DNA of 64,000 nucleotides, taken from positions 1,520,001-1,584,000 of the forward strand of contig NZ_SORO01000001.1 of the NCBI RefSeq assembly GCF_004368965.1, given 5' to 3'. Positions 1-7,335 of this stretch are shown here, one piece after another (within the stretch, counting starts at the first letter, position 1; each line of letters begins with the position of its first letter). Origin of the DNA: Leptospira meyeri. Its GTDB lineage: Bacteria > Spirochaetota > Leptospiria > Leptospirales > Leptospiraceae. Both the position numbers and the translations under genes were made by a program. The notes under the pieces are model-generated. The model made no database searches. It had not been told where the DNA came from and saw only the letters and a list, made by a program, of their open reading frames with translations.

Positions 1-71
1 TGAAGGTCTTTTTTGAAGTTTTTAATTTCTTGTTTTAGTACCGACGTTACTTCGTCTGTTTTAATTTTCAT
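1..71 (-). CDS. atpA: F1 ATP synthase subunit alpha, N-terminal fragment
   Basis: Only the first 23 codons are inside the window; the gene continues beyond the left edge. The ATG at 71 (minus strand) begins MKIKTDEVTSVLKQEI, the usual amphipathic N-terminus of the alpha subunit that contacts subunit delta. It overlaps the atpH stop by 4 bases (ATGA), which implies translational coupling. Its identity rests on the start peptide and on its place directly after atpH in an F-ATPase operon. Confidence 0.85.
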   Translation of the reverse strand, partial: MKIKTDEVTSVLKQEIKNFKKDL

Positions 72-631
72 TCAAATGCTCCGACTGGGATTTTCTTTTG
101 GAGGAGAGCCTCTTCAATTCCGGCAAGTTTTGCACGGATCGAGGCATCGATTAAAAAGTCGTCTATAAAGATTTTGAATCCACCAATTAGGGTTGGATCC
201 GTTTGTTCTGTGACACGAACTTCGCGTCCGAACTTGGAAGAGATAGACTTGGTGATTCGATCTACGGCTTCTTTGCCAAGAGAATCTTTGGAAACAATGC
301 GAAGAGAACTACGATTTTTAAGTCGGTCCACTCCTGTTCTAAAATCTTCCAAAATATCCTTGAGGAATAGAAATCGATTCTTACGAACCACAAGTGTAAT
401 GAAGTTGGCTACGATATCCGATGCCTTCCCCTGAACTGACTTTTCTGCAGTTCGTTCTTTCTCAGAAGGATCAACTAATGGAGAAAGGAAATAATGGCGG
501 ATTGACTCATCAGAAAAGAAAATATCAACGAGTGTTGAAAGTTCCTCTTCTGTTGACTCAAGCGAGTTAGTTTCTTGAGCTAACTCTAAAAGTGCCGTTG
601 CGTAAACCTTTGAAATTTGGTTCAGACTCAT
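68..631 (-). CDS. atpH: F1 ATP synthase subunit delta
   Basis: This is a 187-residue OSCP/delta subunit, the stator piece that joins the peripheral stalk b subunits to the top of the F1 head. The length is typical. The N-terminal helical domain begins MSLNQISKVYATALLELAQ, and the C-terminal part has the family ending that includes DPTLIGGFKIFIDDFLIDAS. Its ATG overlaps the atpF stop by 4 bases (ATGA), and its own stop overlaps the atpA start in the same way, so b, delta and alpha are tightly coupled. Nothing unusual is seen. Confidence 0.95.
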   Translation of the reverse strand: MSLNQISKVYATALLELAQETNSLESTEEELSTLVDIFFSDESIRHYFLSPLVDPSEKERTAEKSVQGKASDIVANFITLVVRKNRFLFLKDILEDFRTGVDRLKNRSSLRIVSKDSLGKEAVDRITKSISSKFGREVRVTEQTDPTLIGGFKIFIDDFLIDASIRAKLAGIEEALLQKKIPVGAFE

Positions 632-1152
632 TTTATTTTAAGTTTATCGAGTTTTGCGATCTCTTTTTCGACAAAGGAAGCATAGTCTTCCTTCTTCAAT
701 TGTTTCTCCAAGATCTCACTCGCGATGAGAACGGACATTTCCACAATTTGGTTTTGCATTTCAGACAAAGCTCTGCTTTTCGCTAAATCAATTTCGCGAA
801 TTGCGGTATCTTTAATGCTTTTCACTTCATTGTGTGCTTCTTCCGTCAATCTTGTGCGGAGAGCAACTGCATCTTTTTTAGCTTCATCTACAATTTTATG
901 AGCTTCTTCCGTCGCTTTGAAGAGTTGGTCTTTGTATTCTTTTAAAGACTTTTCTGCTTCTACACGAAGGGTTTCTGCTTTGTTGATATCGCCTTGGATG
1001 CCGGAAGCACGTTCTTCGAGAGCATGAAGGATCTTGTCCCATGCAAATTTTTTAAGAACGAAGACAACAACTGAGAAAGTGACCAGGGTCCAGATGACCA
1101 GACCCGGATTGACTTTCAGCAAATTGAAGCCGGAAGCCGCGAGGATAACCAA
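628..1152 (-). CDS. atpF: F0 ATP synthase subunit b
   Basis: This is a 174-residue peripheral-stalk subunit. A single N-terminal membrane helix (about residues 15-35, VIWTLVTFSVVVFVLKKF) is followed by a long charged coiled coil rich in Lys, Glu and Ala, as expected for subunit b. The start is a TTG at 1152; no ATG is available upstream of the membrane helix. An AAGGA ribosome-binding site lies about 9 bases before the TTG. The TTG sits 2 bases after the atpE stop, and the 3' end overlaps atpH by 4 bases. Confidence 0.93.
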   Translation of the reverse strand: MVILAASGFNLLKVNPGLVIWTLVTFSVVVFVLKKFAWDKILHALEERASGIQGDINKAETLRVEAEKSLKEYKDQLFKATEEAHKIVDEAKKDAVALRTRLTEEAHNEVKSIKDTAIREIDLAKSRALSEMQNQIVEMSVLIASEILEKQLKKEDYASFVEKEIAKLDKLKIK

Positions 1153-1154
1153 GA

Positions 1155-1439
1155 CTATTGTCCTTGTTCTACTTTAGTGGCACCAGCACCAATTGTTTTG
1201 TCAATTGAGCCATTGAGTTTGAGCGCGATAAGAAGAGCGATTACCACTGCGAAAAGTGCTGCTCCTTCAATCATACCTGCTGCTACGTAAAGAACGAGTT
1301 GGATCTTTCCCGCTGCTTCTGGTTGGCGGCTAATGCTTTCTGCCACTGATCCACCAATTCTACCAATACCGATTCCTGCACCAAGTAATGCAAGTCCTGC
1401 TGCGAGTCCTACTGCGATGTATCCTAAACCGAATTCCAT
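1155..1439 (-). CDS. atpE: F0 ATP synthase subunit c
   Basis: This 94-residue proteolipid forms the rotor ring. Two hydrophobic hairpin helices are joined by the polar loop around Arg38-Gln39-Pro40. The ion-binding carboxylate is Glu58 in GMIEGAALF. The residues that follow it are Gly-Ala rather than the Ser-Thr typical of sodium-binding rings, so I infer proton coupling. The glycine-rich first helix (GAGIGIGRIGG) is standard. The C-terminus carries a polar tail of about 15 residues that is somewhat longer than in many homologues. The gene lies 48 bases downstream of atpB. Confidence 0.95.
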   Translation of the reverse strand: MEFGLGYIAVGLAAGLALLGAGIGIGRIGGSVAESISRQPEAAGKIQLVLYVAAGMIEGAALFAVVIALLIALKLNGSIDKTIGAGATKVEQGQ

Positions 1440-1487
1440 TGTTTTCGTTTCACTCCTGTGTGTTTTATAATATAAATAAAACCAATG

Positions 1488-2546
1488 TTAATGTCTATGC
1501 ATCACAGTTCCGATGAACACGGTTGTGAGCAGTGAGAAAATGAACGCTTGTAAAAAGGCTACAAGTAGTTCTAAAAAGTAAATAAGCACTGAACTGAGTA
1601 CAGATACAGGTGCAATGAGCCAACTTTCGCTCATAAAGATAAAACCAAGTAACGCAAGGATCATAACGTGTCCTGCTGTCATGTTGGCAAGTAACCTCAT
1701 TGTTAACGCAAAAGAGCGAGCAATGTGAGTTACAATGAACTCTAAGGCCCACATGAGTGGCCAGAGAAGGAGCGGAACTCCCTTTGGAACTGCATGTGCT
1801 ACGAAGGAAATTCCTTGGTAAGAAAATGCTGTTCCATAAATGGTAAGTAATGTAATGGATGCGAGAGAAAGGGTGACACTGATGTCACCAGTGGGTGTGA
1901 TCCCTGACCAAACTTCTCCAAACGTGTGAAGAGAGTGTGGGGTGTGTTCATACAATCCAACCGCAACAAGTGCATCAGAAGCAGCAACAGTCAGTTCCCC
2001 GACAGAAGGAATGAGGCCAAACAAGTTACAGAAAAGAATAAAGAAAAACAAAGAGAAGATGTAATGGTAATAAGAATGTCCGTGGTGGTCAAGAGAGGAA
2101 TCCACAACATTTTCTTTTAGATAACTTACGAAAGCCTCTACACCAGAAGTAAATTTGTTATGAACTTTTTTAGGATTCTTTGCGATCAGATTTGCAGCCG
2201 GGATAAAAACAAGGAACATAAAGAAACATGCGATCCACATCATGGTCACCCGTTTGGTAATGTGAAGATCGAGCCCGCCTACGTAATGATACTTCACTCC
2301 GTCATGGTTTACAAAGACATCATGGTTTTCTGCGTCAAACTCAGGTTGTCCTTCAGTAACAATTGTACCACCAAAGTTGAGAGGAAAAATAGGAGCATCA
2401 CCTAAGTGGTGCGCCATGACTTCGCTGAAATCGAAGCCCTCATCAGAGCCGTGCCCTTCCGAATCGTTTGCAAAAACATTCGTAAAACTAAGGGAAAAAA
2501 CTAATAAAAATGATAAAAAAAACCGATATTTAGACTTATTTTCCAC
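1488..2546 (-). CDS. atpB: F0 ATP synthase subunit a
   Basis: This is the multi-span stator subunit that forms the proton half-channels. The essential Arg is in the helix SFALTMRLLANMTAGHV. A His- and Asp-rich N-terminal stretch follows a signal-like hydrophobic segment. The start is uncertain. A GTG at 2546 gives 352 residues and a clean signal-like N-terminus (MENKSKYRFFLSFLL) and overlaps the atpI stop by 11 bases; a TTG at 2594 would add 16 residues. No ATG precedes the hydrophobic segment. I prefer the GTG. The extended N-terminal periplasmic region is longer than in E. coli. Confidence 0.92.
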   Translation of the reverse strand: MENKSKYRFFLSFLLVFSLSFTNVFANDSEGHGSDEGFDFSEVMAHHLGDAPIFPLNFGGTIVTEGQPEFDAENHDVFVNHDGVKYHYVGGLDLHITKRVTMMWIACFFMFLVFIPAANLIAKNPKKVHNKFTSGVEAFVSYLKENVVDSSLDHHGHSYYHYIFSLFFFILFCNLFGLIPSVGELTVAASDALVAVGLYEHTPHSLHTFGEVWSGITPTGDISVTLSLASITLLTIYGTAFSYQGISFVAHAVPKGVPLLLWPLMWALEFIVTHIARSFALTMRLLANMTAGHVMILALLGFIFMSESWLIAPVSVLSSVLIYFLELLVAFLQAFIFSLLTTVFIGTVMHRH

Positions 2547-2916
2547 TGAAATAGCTCGCAAATACAAGGAAAAGAAGGTGGACGAAATAGGCAATTAAAA
2601 ATCCAGAAGTTGCCTCAAAAGGGTACTTTAAGACCTGCAAGGCAGTCAAAATGCCTAGATTTAGAAAAAAGGAGAGAAACACGGTAAAAAAGGGAAAGCC
2701 TGACTCTGCCAAAGCGGGGATTTTTCTAGGAAGGAACCGGAGTTGCAAAATGGCCATTTGGATGGCAAAGGACATAGCCCCACCGAAATAGAAAATCAGA
2801 CGATATCCATCCTCCACCAAACCAGCAGTTAACGGAAGACTTAGAATGAATATAAGAAATAGATAGCTGAAATAATGTAAATGGAATCGTTTCAGATTGA
2901 TGGTATTTAGATCCAT
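2536..2916 (-). CDS. Small membrane protein heading the atp operon, AtpI-like
   Basis: This is a 126-residue protein with four predicted hydrophobic helices and a basic N-terminus (MDLNTINLKRFHLHYF). It is the first gene of the ATP synthase operon and overlaps atpB, the position and topology of subunit I (AtpI), which aids c-ring assembly in other bacteria. Sequence similarity to AtpI is weak by eye, so the name rests mainly on context and the membrane pattern. I chose the ATG at 2916; a longer reading frame upstream runs through intergenic repeat sequence and is unlikely to be translated. Confidence 0.7.
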   Translation of the reverse strand: MDLNTINLKRFHLHYFSYLFLIFILSLPLTAGLVEDGYRLIFYFGGAMSFAIQMAILQLRFLPRKIPALAESGFPFFTVFLSFFLNLGILTALQVLKYPFEATSGFLIAYFVHLLFLVFASYFSGK

Positions 2917-2986
2917 TGGTTCAAGATTGGATGTTAGGGATTTGTGGGCAAGTAGGATTGGAGGTGTGGGGGAATAAGATGGTAGA

Positions 2987-3038
2987 GATCCCCGCCCTAA
3001 TCGAACTGGGTGGGGTAATCCACCCGCCACCCAATGGC
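2987..3038. repeat. Dispersed GC-rich intergenic repeat A, copy 1
   Basis: A strikingly GC-rich block in AT-rich DNA, upstream of atpI. It starts with GATCCCCGCCCTAA and ends with CACCCGCCACCCAATGGC. A second copy at 5436-5481 matches it through CCCCGCCCT, GGGTGGGG, ACCCGCC and CCCAATG, with short indels between. CCCCGCCC can pair imperfectly with the following GGGTGGGG, so a hairpin is possible. No coding potential is seen. Confidence 0.7.
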
Positions 3039-3116
3039 TACCATATATCACATGTTTGTTGGTTTGTATTGCAGAATTCGCCACTTCCCGTTTTTTTGTG
3101 ATAGAAAGTTCATGTT

Positions 3117-3132
3117 TTGGTTTATAAACCAA
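3117..3132. other. Perfect 16-bp palindrome TTGGTTTATAAACCAA
   Basis: An uninterrupted perfect palindrome between the LamG lipoprotein gene and atpI, about 200 bases upstream of the atpI start and 20 bases after the lipoprotein stop. With no loop it is unlikely to be an RNA terminator and looks more like a protein-binding site. The binding protein is unknown. Confidence 0.35.
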
Positions 3133-3151
3133 GGAATGTCAAATTCGATTT

Positions 3152-4276
3152 TTACATTGGCGAAAGCCCATACTTCGTATTCAGATAAAAAAACAATTTC
3201 TGAACATCTGCTTCTGTAAGATCCGTGTTGAAATAAAGAACTTCTGCAATATCTGCATCAAGATTTCCATTGCCTAAATAAAGAGTATTAGGACTGGCAC
3301 CGCCAGAATAATCATACGAGATAGATACTTGGTTTTTTAAACTTCCATTCCAATATTCGCGAGCGGAAGTCACTAAAACTTGCACTGAACCTATCGCAAG
3401 AAATTCATTTTTTTGAATTGGTAAAGCTGATATGTTGGAGCAACTTGCGCCATTTCGACATACAAGATATGTAGAAATTGGATGATCTATGGATATCTCT
3501 CTTCCTTGGCTACCATCTAGATTTAACAAAGTAATTCCACCTGGAATTGTATCTACCAATCTCAGGACAAAAAAAACGCTTCCGCTATTAGTAACATACA
3601 AGCCTACTCCCCCAGATAAATCCATTCGCGATACTGTTGAACTCCTGAACTCTGCAATGGGATAACGATTGGCTTGGTTCACTCGAAACACTGGCCTTTG
3701 AGTCGGAGTTCCTTGAGCAATATGATTCCCATACCCGCTGACATCGGACCAAGTCGCAATCGAATCTCCATCATTCAATGTTAGTTGGTCTGCTTTAAAC
3801 CAAAGGCGAAGGGAACCCGACCCTAAAACGCGAGGTGCTACCATTTGGACCGTGTATTCATTGTTACTTCCGTCTGCTCCGGTCACAACATACGTCAAAG
3901 GAGAAAGAAATGAATTTGAAGTCACACCACTCGTTTGCGGAACACCATTGATAGAAACAGAAACACCATTTGTCTTAAAACTTGCTACATAGGAAGAGAT
4001 TGTAACAATGGTTTCAGAAGTAATGACAATCTGATTTCCTTTGATGATCCCCGTTACTCCCAAACTAGGAATTGAATATTCTAAGATTTCTTTGGGGATT
4101 GCCGGGAGGTATACTTTATTGCATGTAGCGCTCGAATCTGAGATGGCCCATTTTAATAACAACGTGTCTATAAACTTTTGACCATTGGGATCGCATGGAT
4201 TTTCTGAAAATGAACTTTTACAGGAAATTATAAAGATAAAGAAGAAAAAGCAAAGTGACAAAATTAGTCTCGGCAT
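3152..4276 (-). CDS. Lipoprotein with LamG-like jelly-roll domain
   Basis: This 374-residue predicted lipoprotein has a hydrophobic signal peptide ending in the lipobox-like FIIS-Cys at about residue 19. Residues about 70-145 resemble a DUF5018-type beta domain (ending DGSNNEYTVQM). Residues about 155-370 form a concanavalin A/LamG-like fold with the usual opening LRLWFKADQL and WSDVSGYGNHIAQ. Proteins of this build are common at spirochaete surfaces and may bind sugars or host or matrix ligands; the ligand here is unknown. The start ATG at 4276 directly precedes the signal sequence. It appears to be a single-gene unit. Confidence 0.75.
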   Translation of the reverse strand: MPRLILSLCFFFFIFIISCKSSFSENPCDPNGQKFIDTLLLKWAISDSSATCNKVYLPAIPKEILEYSIPSLGVTGIIKGNQIVITSETIVTISSYVASFKTNGVSVSINGVPQTSGVTSNSFLSPLTYVVTGADGSNNEYTVQMVAPRVLGSGSLRLWFKADQLTLNDGDSIATWSDVSGYGNHIAQGTPTQRPVFRVNQANRYPIAEFRSSTVSRMDLSGGVGLYVTNSGSVFFVLRLVDTIPGGITLLNLDGSQGREISIDHPISTYLVCRNGASCSNISALPIQKNEFLAIGSVQVLVTSAREYWNGSLKNQVSISYDYSGGASPNTLYLGNGNLDADIAEVLYFNTDLTEADVQKLFFYLNTKYGLSPM

Positions 4277-4401
4277 ATGTAATGAACCTTCACTTTCTCA
4301 GGTAAGAATGAAAATGAACCTAAACGATGTTAGATCCTTTTTTTGAATCCGTCAAACGTCAAGAAAAAAGAAAAAATTATTTTCAGAAAATTAGTTTTCT
4401 T

Positions 4402-4842
4402 TTAGGTTTGTCCAAGTTCATCTAAAATTCTTTTTAACTGGATTGCTTGGTTTTCTTCAATTCCTGATAAACAAAAAATCTGTTCCGGTATGGCCTTTGC
4501 TTTTTCACGTAAATGTTTTCCACCTTTCGTTAGTGACACAAACACAACTCGTTCATCTTCAGAACTTCTTTTACGTTCTACAAATCCACTTTGCTCTAAT
4601 CTCTTTAATAAAGGAGTTAACGTTCCAGAGTCCAACTGCAGACGTTCCCCTAGTCCACTCACAGTAATTCTTTCTTCTTCCCAAAGTACCAACATAACAA
4701 GATATTGGGGATAAGTAAGCCCCACCGCCGCAAGAAGTGGGCGGTAGATCTTCATCAAACGATGCATTGAAGAATATAAAGAAAAACAAATTTGGTTCTT
4801 CAAAAGAAGAACCTCATCTGAGGGATTCTTAAGCTTTGACAA
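4402..4842 (-). CDS. ohrR: OhrR-type MarR family peroxide sensor and repressor
   Basis: This 146-residue winged-helix regulator matches OhrR closely. The N-terminal redox-sensing cysteine is Cys19 in KNQICFSLYSS, and the following YRPLLAAVGLTYPQYL and LQLDSGTLTPLLKRLE segments are the classic OhrR dimer and recognition-helix motifs. In this family oxidation of the cysteine by organic hydroperoxides releases DNA. The start is a TTG at 4842 inside the 3' end of gpx (14-base overlap), with AAGGA upstream; the first ATG would remove the sensing cysteine. It is co-transcribed with gpx and probably autoregulated through the palindrome at 5337-5364. Confidence 0.9.
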   Translation of the reverse strand: MSKLKNPSDEVLLLKNQICFSLYSSMHRLMKIYRPLLAAVGLTYPQYLVMLVLWEEERITVSGLGERLQLDSGTLTPLLKRLEQSGFVERKRSSEDERVVFVSLTKGGKHLREKAKAIPEQIFCLSGIEENQAIQLKRILDELGQT

Positions 4843-5314
4843 GTTTTTCGATATCCTTTTCGATATCTTCAGGTTTTGTAATTGGTGCGTATCTTTTCAC
4901 CACATTTCCTTGTTTGTCGATAAGGAACTTTGTAAAATTCCATTTTATGTCAACGGAACCAAAAATCCCAGGAGCTTGTTTTTTAAGGTGTTGATAGAGT
5001 GGATCAGTATTTGGTCCGTTCACTTCTAATTTAGAAAAGATTGGAAAAGTAGTTGAGAATGTTCTTTCACAAAACAACTTAATTTCTGCGTCTGTTCCCG
5101 GCTCTTGTTGACCGAACTGGTTGCACGGGAATGCCAAAACTTCTAAACCTTTTGCTTTATAACGATCATATGTTTCTTGAAGACCTTTGTATTGAGGCGT
5201 AAATCCACACTCACTTGCAGTATTCACTATCAAAAGCACTTTGTCTTTGAATTGCTCCAAAGGAACTTCCTCGGATCCGCGTTTCACTTTAATTTTGTAA
5301 AATTCTTCTGACAT
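4829..5314 (-). CDS. Glutathione peroxidase family thiol peroxidase
   Basis: This 161-residue enzyme reduces hydrogen peroxide and lipid or organic hydroperoxides. The peroxidatic residue is a cysteine (Cys36 in NTASECGFTPQY), not selenocysteine. The partner Gln lies in PCNQFGQQEPG, and Trp and Asn in WNFTKF complete the tetrad. A second cysteine in LFCERTF is a likely resolving residue, which suggests thioredoxin rather than glutathione as reductant. The start ATG at 5314 has GGAG 8 bases upstream and replaces a longer frame that would begin 13 codons earlier in the operator. It is the first gene of a pair with ohrR. Confidence 0.93.
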   Translation of the reverse strand: MSEEFYKIKVKRGSEEVPLEQFKDKVLLIVNTASECGFTPQYKGLQETYDRYKAKGLEVLAFPCNQFGQQEPGTDAEIKLFCERTFSTTFPIFSKLEVNGPNTDPLYQHLKKQAPGIFGSVDIKWNFTKFLIDKQGNVVKRYAPITKPEDIEKDIEKLVKA

Positions 5315-5336
5315 GTATTTTCTCCGTAAGTCTTTG

Positions 5337-5364
5337 AAATTTAGATTGTGCACAATTTAATTTT
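5337..5364. promoter_or_regulatory. Candidate OhrR operator upstream of gpx-ohrR
   Basis: A near-perfect 28-bp inverted repeat centred on ATTGTGCACAAT, with A/T-rich wings that mirror each other and only two mismatched pairs. It resembles the OhrR sites I remember from Bacillus (an ATTGTATACAAT core with AATT flanks). It lies 23 bases upstream of the gpx ATG. On the minus strand it overlaps a possible -35 TTGAAC (5365-5370) and the downstream -10 area, the right place for repression. Confidence 0.72.
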
Positions 5365-5435
5365 GTTCAATCTTTTTTGTAAAATTTTCCCGAATTATTT
5401 CGCATTTTCAGGAGTTCTCCGGCCGGAATTTATCT

Positions 5436-5481
5436 ATCCCCGCCCTGACTCGGGTGGGGAACTAGACCCGCCTCCCAATGC
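5436..5481. repeat. Dispersed GC-rich intergenic repeat A, copy 2
   Basis: The second copy of the element at 2987-3038, in the 335-base gap between gpx (5314) and amtB (5650). It reads TATCCCCGCCCTGACTC at one end and ACCCGCCTCCCAATGC at the other. CCCCGCCC and GGGTGGGG can pair around a short loop. The rest of the gap holds the OhrR operator at its left end and the amtB promoter area at its right end; no gene is seen. Confidence 0.7.
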
Positions 5482-5649
5482 AATCGCCTTACCACAACCT
5501 CAGAAAGCAGGCCACCAACTTCCAGATTCCCAAATATTTTTTACAAAAAAGTTCCTAGTTTTGCAGAATTGACTCGCTTTCAAAAGAGAAAACAATCGTA
5601 ATGATACGAATTTTATTTCGCATCTCGAAAAAGATATTTGGAGCAAACA

Positions 5650-6939
5650 ATGAATATACAATTGGTCTTACGGCCTTTGTTGGTATGTGCCCTTTTCCTT
5701 TTGCCTGGTTTCCTGGCGGCTGAAGGAGAACTACCATCCCCCCCTACCATCGATAAATCTGATACCGCTTGGTTGTTAGTTTCTTCTGCATTTGTGTTCT
5801 TTATGATCCCTGGACTTGCCTTGTTCTACGGTGGTATTGTCCGTTCCAAAAATGTTCTCTCTACAATGATGCATAGCTTTGTTGCGATCATCGTGATGAC
5901 ACTACAGTGGACTATCTTTGGATATAGTTTTGCTTTTTCAGGGGAGAGCCCGTATATTGGAAATTTTGATTTAGTATTTTTGAATGGGATAGATCTCGAT
6001 TCTGTAAAGGGTACGATTCCAACTTATGTACACTTCTTGTTTCAAGGAATGTTTGCCATCATTACTCCCGCCTTGATCTCTGGGGCCATTGCAGAAAGAA
6101 TCAAACTATCAGCTTATATCGTTTTTATTCTCGTATGGTCAACATTAGTTTACGATCCAGTAGCCCATTGGGTTTGGGCAGATTCGGGTTGGTTGTTAAA
6201 AATGAATGCTCTCGATTTTGCAGGAGGTACTGTCGTTCATTTGATTTCAGGGATTGCCGGGCTTGCAGCAGCAATTGTGATCGGGAAACGGAAAGGTGAT
6301 GCCGGCTTATTAACTCATCCAAATAACATGACTTATACGCTACTTGGATCAGGGTTATTGTGGTTTGGATGGTTTGGTTTTAACGCCGGTTCTGGACTTG
6401 CTGTCAATGGACTTGCCGCAAGAGCATTCTTAGTAACTCTAATTGCACCCGCAGCCGCAGGAGCGAGTTGGTTACTTATTGAATGGTTGCATACAAAAAA
6501 AGCAACTGCACTTGGTGCGGCTTCAGGAATTGTTGCAGGTCTTGTGGTCATCACACCTGCTTCTGGTTATGTGGGTGTCCAAGGGGCGTTAATCATGGGA
6601 GCCCTAGTATCTCCTTTATGTTATATGGCTATTTTACTCAAAGGAAAACTGGGGTATGACGACACTCTCGACGCATTTGGAATTCATGGTGCAGGTGGTG
6701 CTTTTGGTGCGATTCTTACTGGATTTTTTGCATTAGAACTCGCAGAAGGGATGACTTTAGGGAATCAATTGACTGCGCAGGTAATCAGCGTGGTTGTCAC
6801 AGGACTTTATTCTTTTGTTGTTTCTTATTTACTTGCACTTGTTATTGAAAAAACAATCGGTTTTAGAATCGAGGAAGATAAAGAAATCACCGGACTCGAC
6901 CAAGAGATCCACGGTGAAAAAGGATATGATATAAGGTAA
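5650..6939 (+). CDS. amtB: Ammonium transporter AmtB
   Basis: This 429-residue Amt/Rh channel has an N-terminal hydrophobic segment and eleven further membrane helices. Family signatures are visible: DTAWLLVSSAFVFFMIPGLA, FALFYGG-like YGGIVRSKNVL, DFAGGTVVHL with the first pore histidine, and FGIHGAGGAFG with the second. The start is the ATG at 5650; GGAG at 5640-5643 is correctly spaced for it, and the in-frame TTG at 5638 overlaps that site and is rejected. glnK follows after 5 bases, the standard pairing in which GlnK plugs the channel when nitrogen is sufficient. Confidence 0.96.
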   Translation: MNIQLVLRPLLVCALFLLPGFLAAEGELPSPPTIDKSDTAWLLVSSAFVFFMIPGLALFYGGIVRSKNVLSTMMHSFVAIIVMTLQWTIFGYSFAFSGESPYIGNFDLVFLNGIDLDSVKGTIPTYVHFLFQGMFAIITPALISGAIAERIKLSAYIVFILVWSTLVYDPVAHWVWADSGWLLKMNALDFAGGTVVHLISGIAGLAAAIVIGKRKGDAGLLTHPNNMTYTLLGSGLLWFGWFGFNAGSGLAVNGLAARAFLVTLIAPAAAGASWLLIEWLHTKKATALGAASGIVAGLVVITPASGYVGVQGALIMGALVSPLCYMAILLKGKLGYDDTLDAFGIHGAGGAFGAILTGFFALELAEGMTLGNQLTAQVISVVVTGLYSFVVSYLLALVIEKTIGFRIEEDKEITGLDQEIHGEKGYDIR

Positions 6940-6944
6940 TCAAT

Positions 6945-7292
6945 ATGAAATTAGTAATTGCAATCATCCAGCCGCATAAGTTAGAAGAAGTAAAAAACGA
7001 ACTTACTAAAAACGAAATCTATCGTCTGACAGTCAGTGATGTACAAGGTTATGGCCAACAAAAAGGAAAAACAGAAGTATTCCGTGGACATGAATACCAA
7101 GTGAACCTACTTCGGAAGGTAAGATTAGAAATCGCTGTGAATGATGAGTTTGTCAAACCAACAGTGGATGCCATTTTAAAGGCCGCAAAAACAGGGCCTG
7201 AAGGTAAAATCGGAGATGGAAAAATTTTCGTGATGCCACTCGAAGAAGTAATTCGCATTCGTAGCGGAGAACGAGGGAACAAAGCCATCTAA
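6945..7292 (+). CDS. glnK: PII nitrogen regulatory protein
   Basis: This is a 115-residue PII signal protein. The T-loop contains Tyr51 (FRGHEYQV), the residue that is uridylylated in many bacteria. The ATP-binding B-loop is GPEGKIGDGKIFV, and the C-terminal signature IRIRSGERG is intact. Being five bases behind amtB makes it GlnK in role, binding AmtB and sensing 2-oxoglutarate and ATP/ADP. The T-loop differs slightly from the enteric sequence, but I see no missing key residue. Confidence 0.95.
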   Translation: MKLVIAIIQPHKLEEVKNELTKNEIYRLTVSDVQGYGQQKGKTEVFRGHEYQVNLLRKVRLEIAVNDEFVKPTVDAILKAAKTGPEGKIGDGKIFVMPLEEVIRIRSGERGNKAI

Positions 7293-7304
7293 CAATTTTT
7301 GGCG

Positions 7305-7329
7305 ATCCGAGGGAGTTTTTCCCTCGGAT
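7305..7329. terminator. Hairpin between glnK and ilvB (convergent)
   Basis: ATCCGAGGG and CCCTCGGAT form a perfect 9-bp stem around a T-rich 7-base loop, 12 bases after the glnK stop and just before the ilvB stop on the other strand. There is no long T-run after the stem on the plus strand, so it may serve as a bidirectional barrier or an RNA 3' end rather than a textbook terminator. Confidence 0.6.
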
Positions 7330-7335
7330 GTATCC

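Noticed and set aside
2917..3132. N-terminal extension of the atpI-like gene up to 3132
   Set aside because: The 72 extra codons run through the GC-rich repeat and the palindrome and encode low-quality sequence; the ATG at 2916 begins the membrane protein cleanly.
5500..5649. Possible sigma-54 promoter for amtB-glnK
   Set aside because: I looked for the GG-N10-GC pair expected for nitrogen genes and found no acceptable match. A TTGACT at 5571 with a weak -10 is a more likely but unconvincing option.
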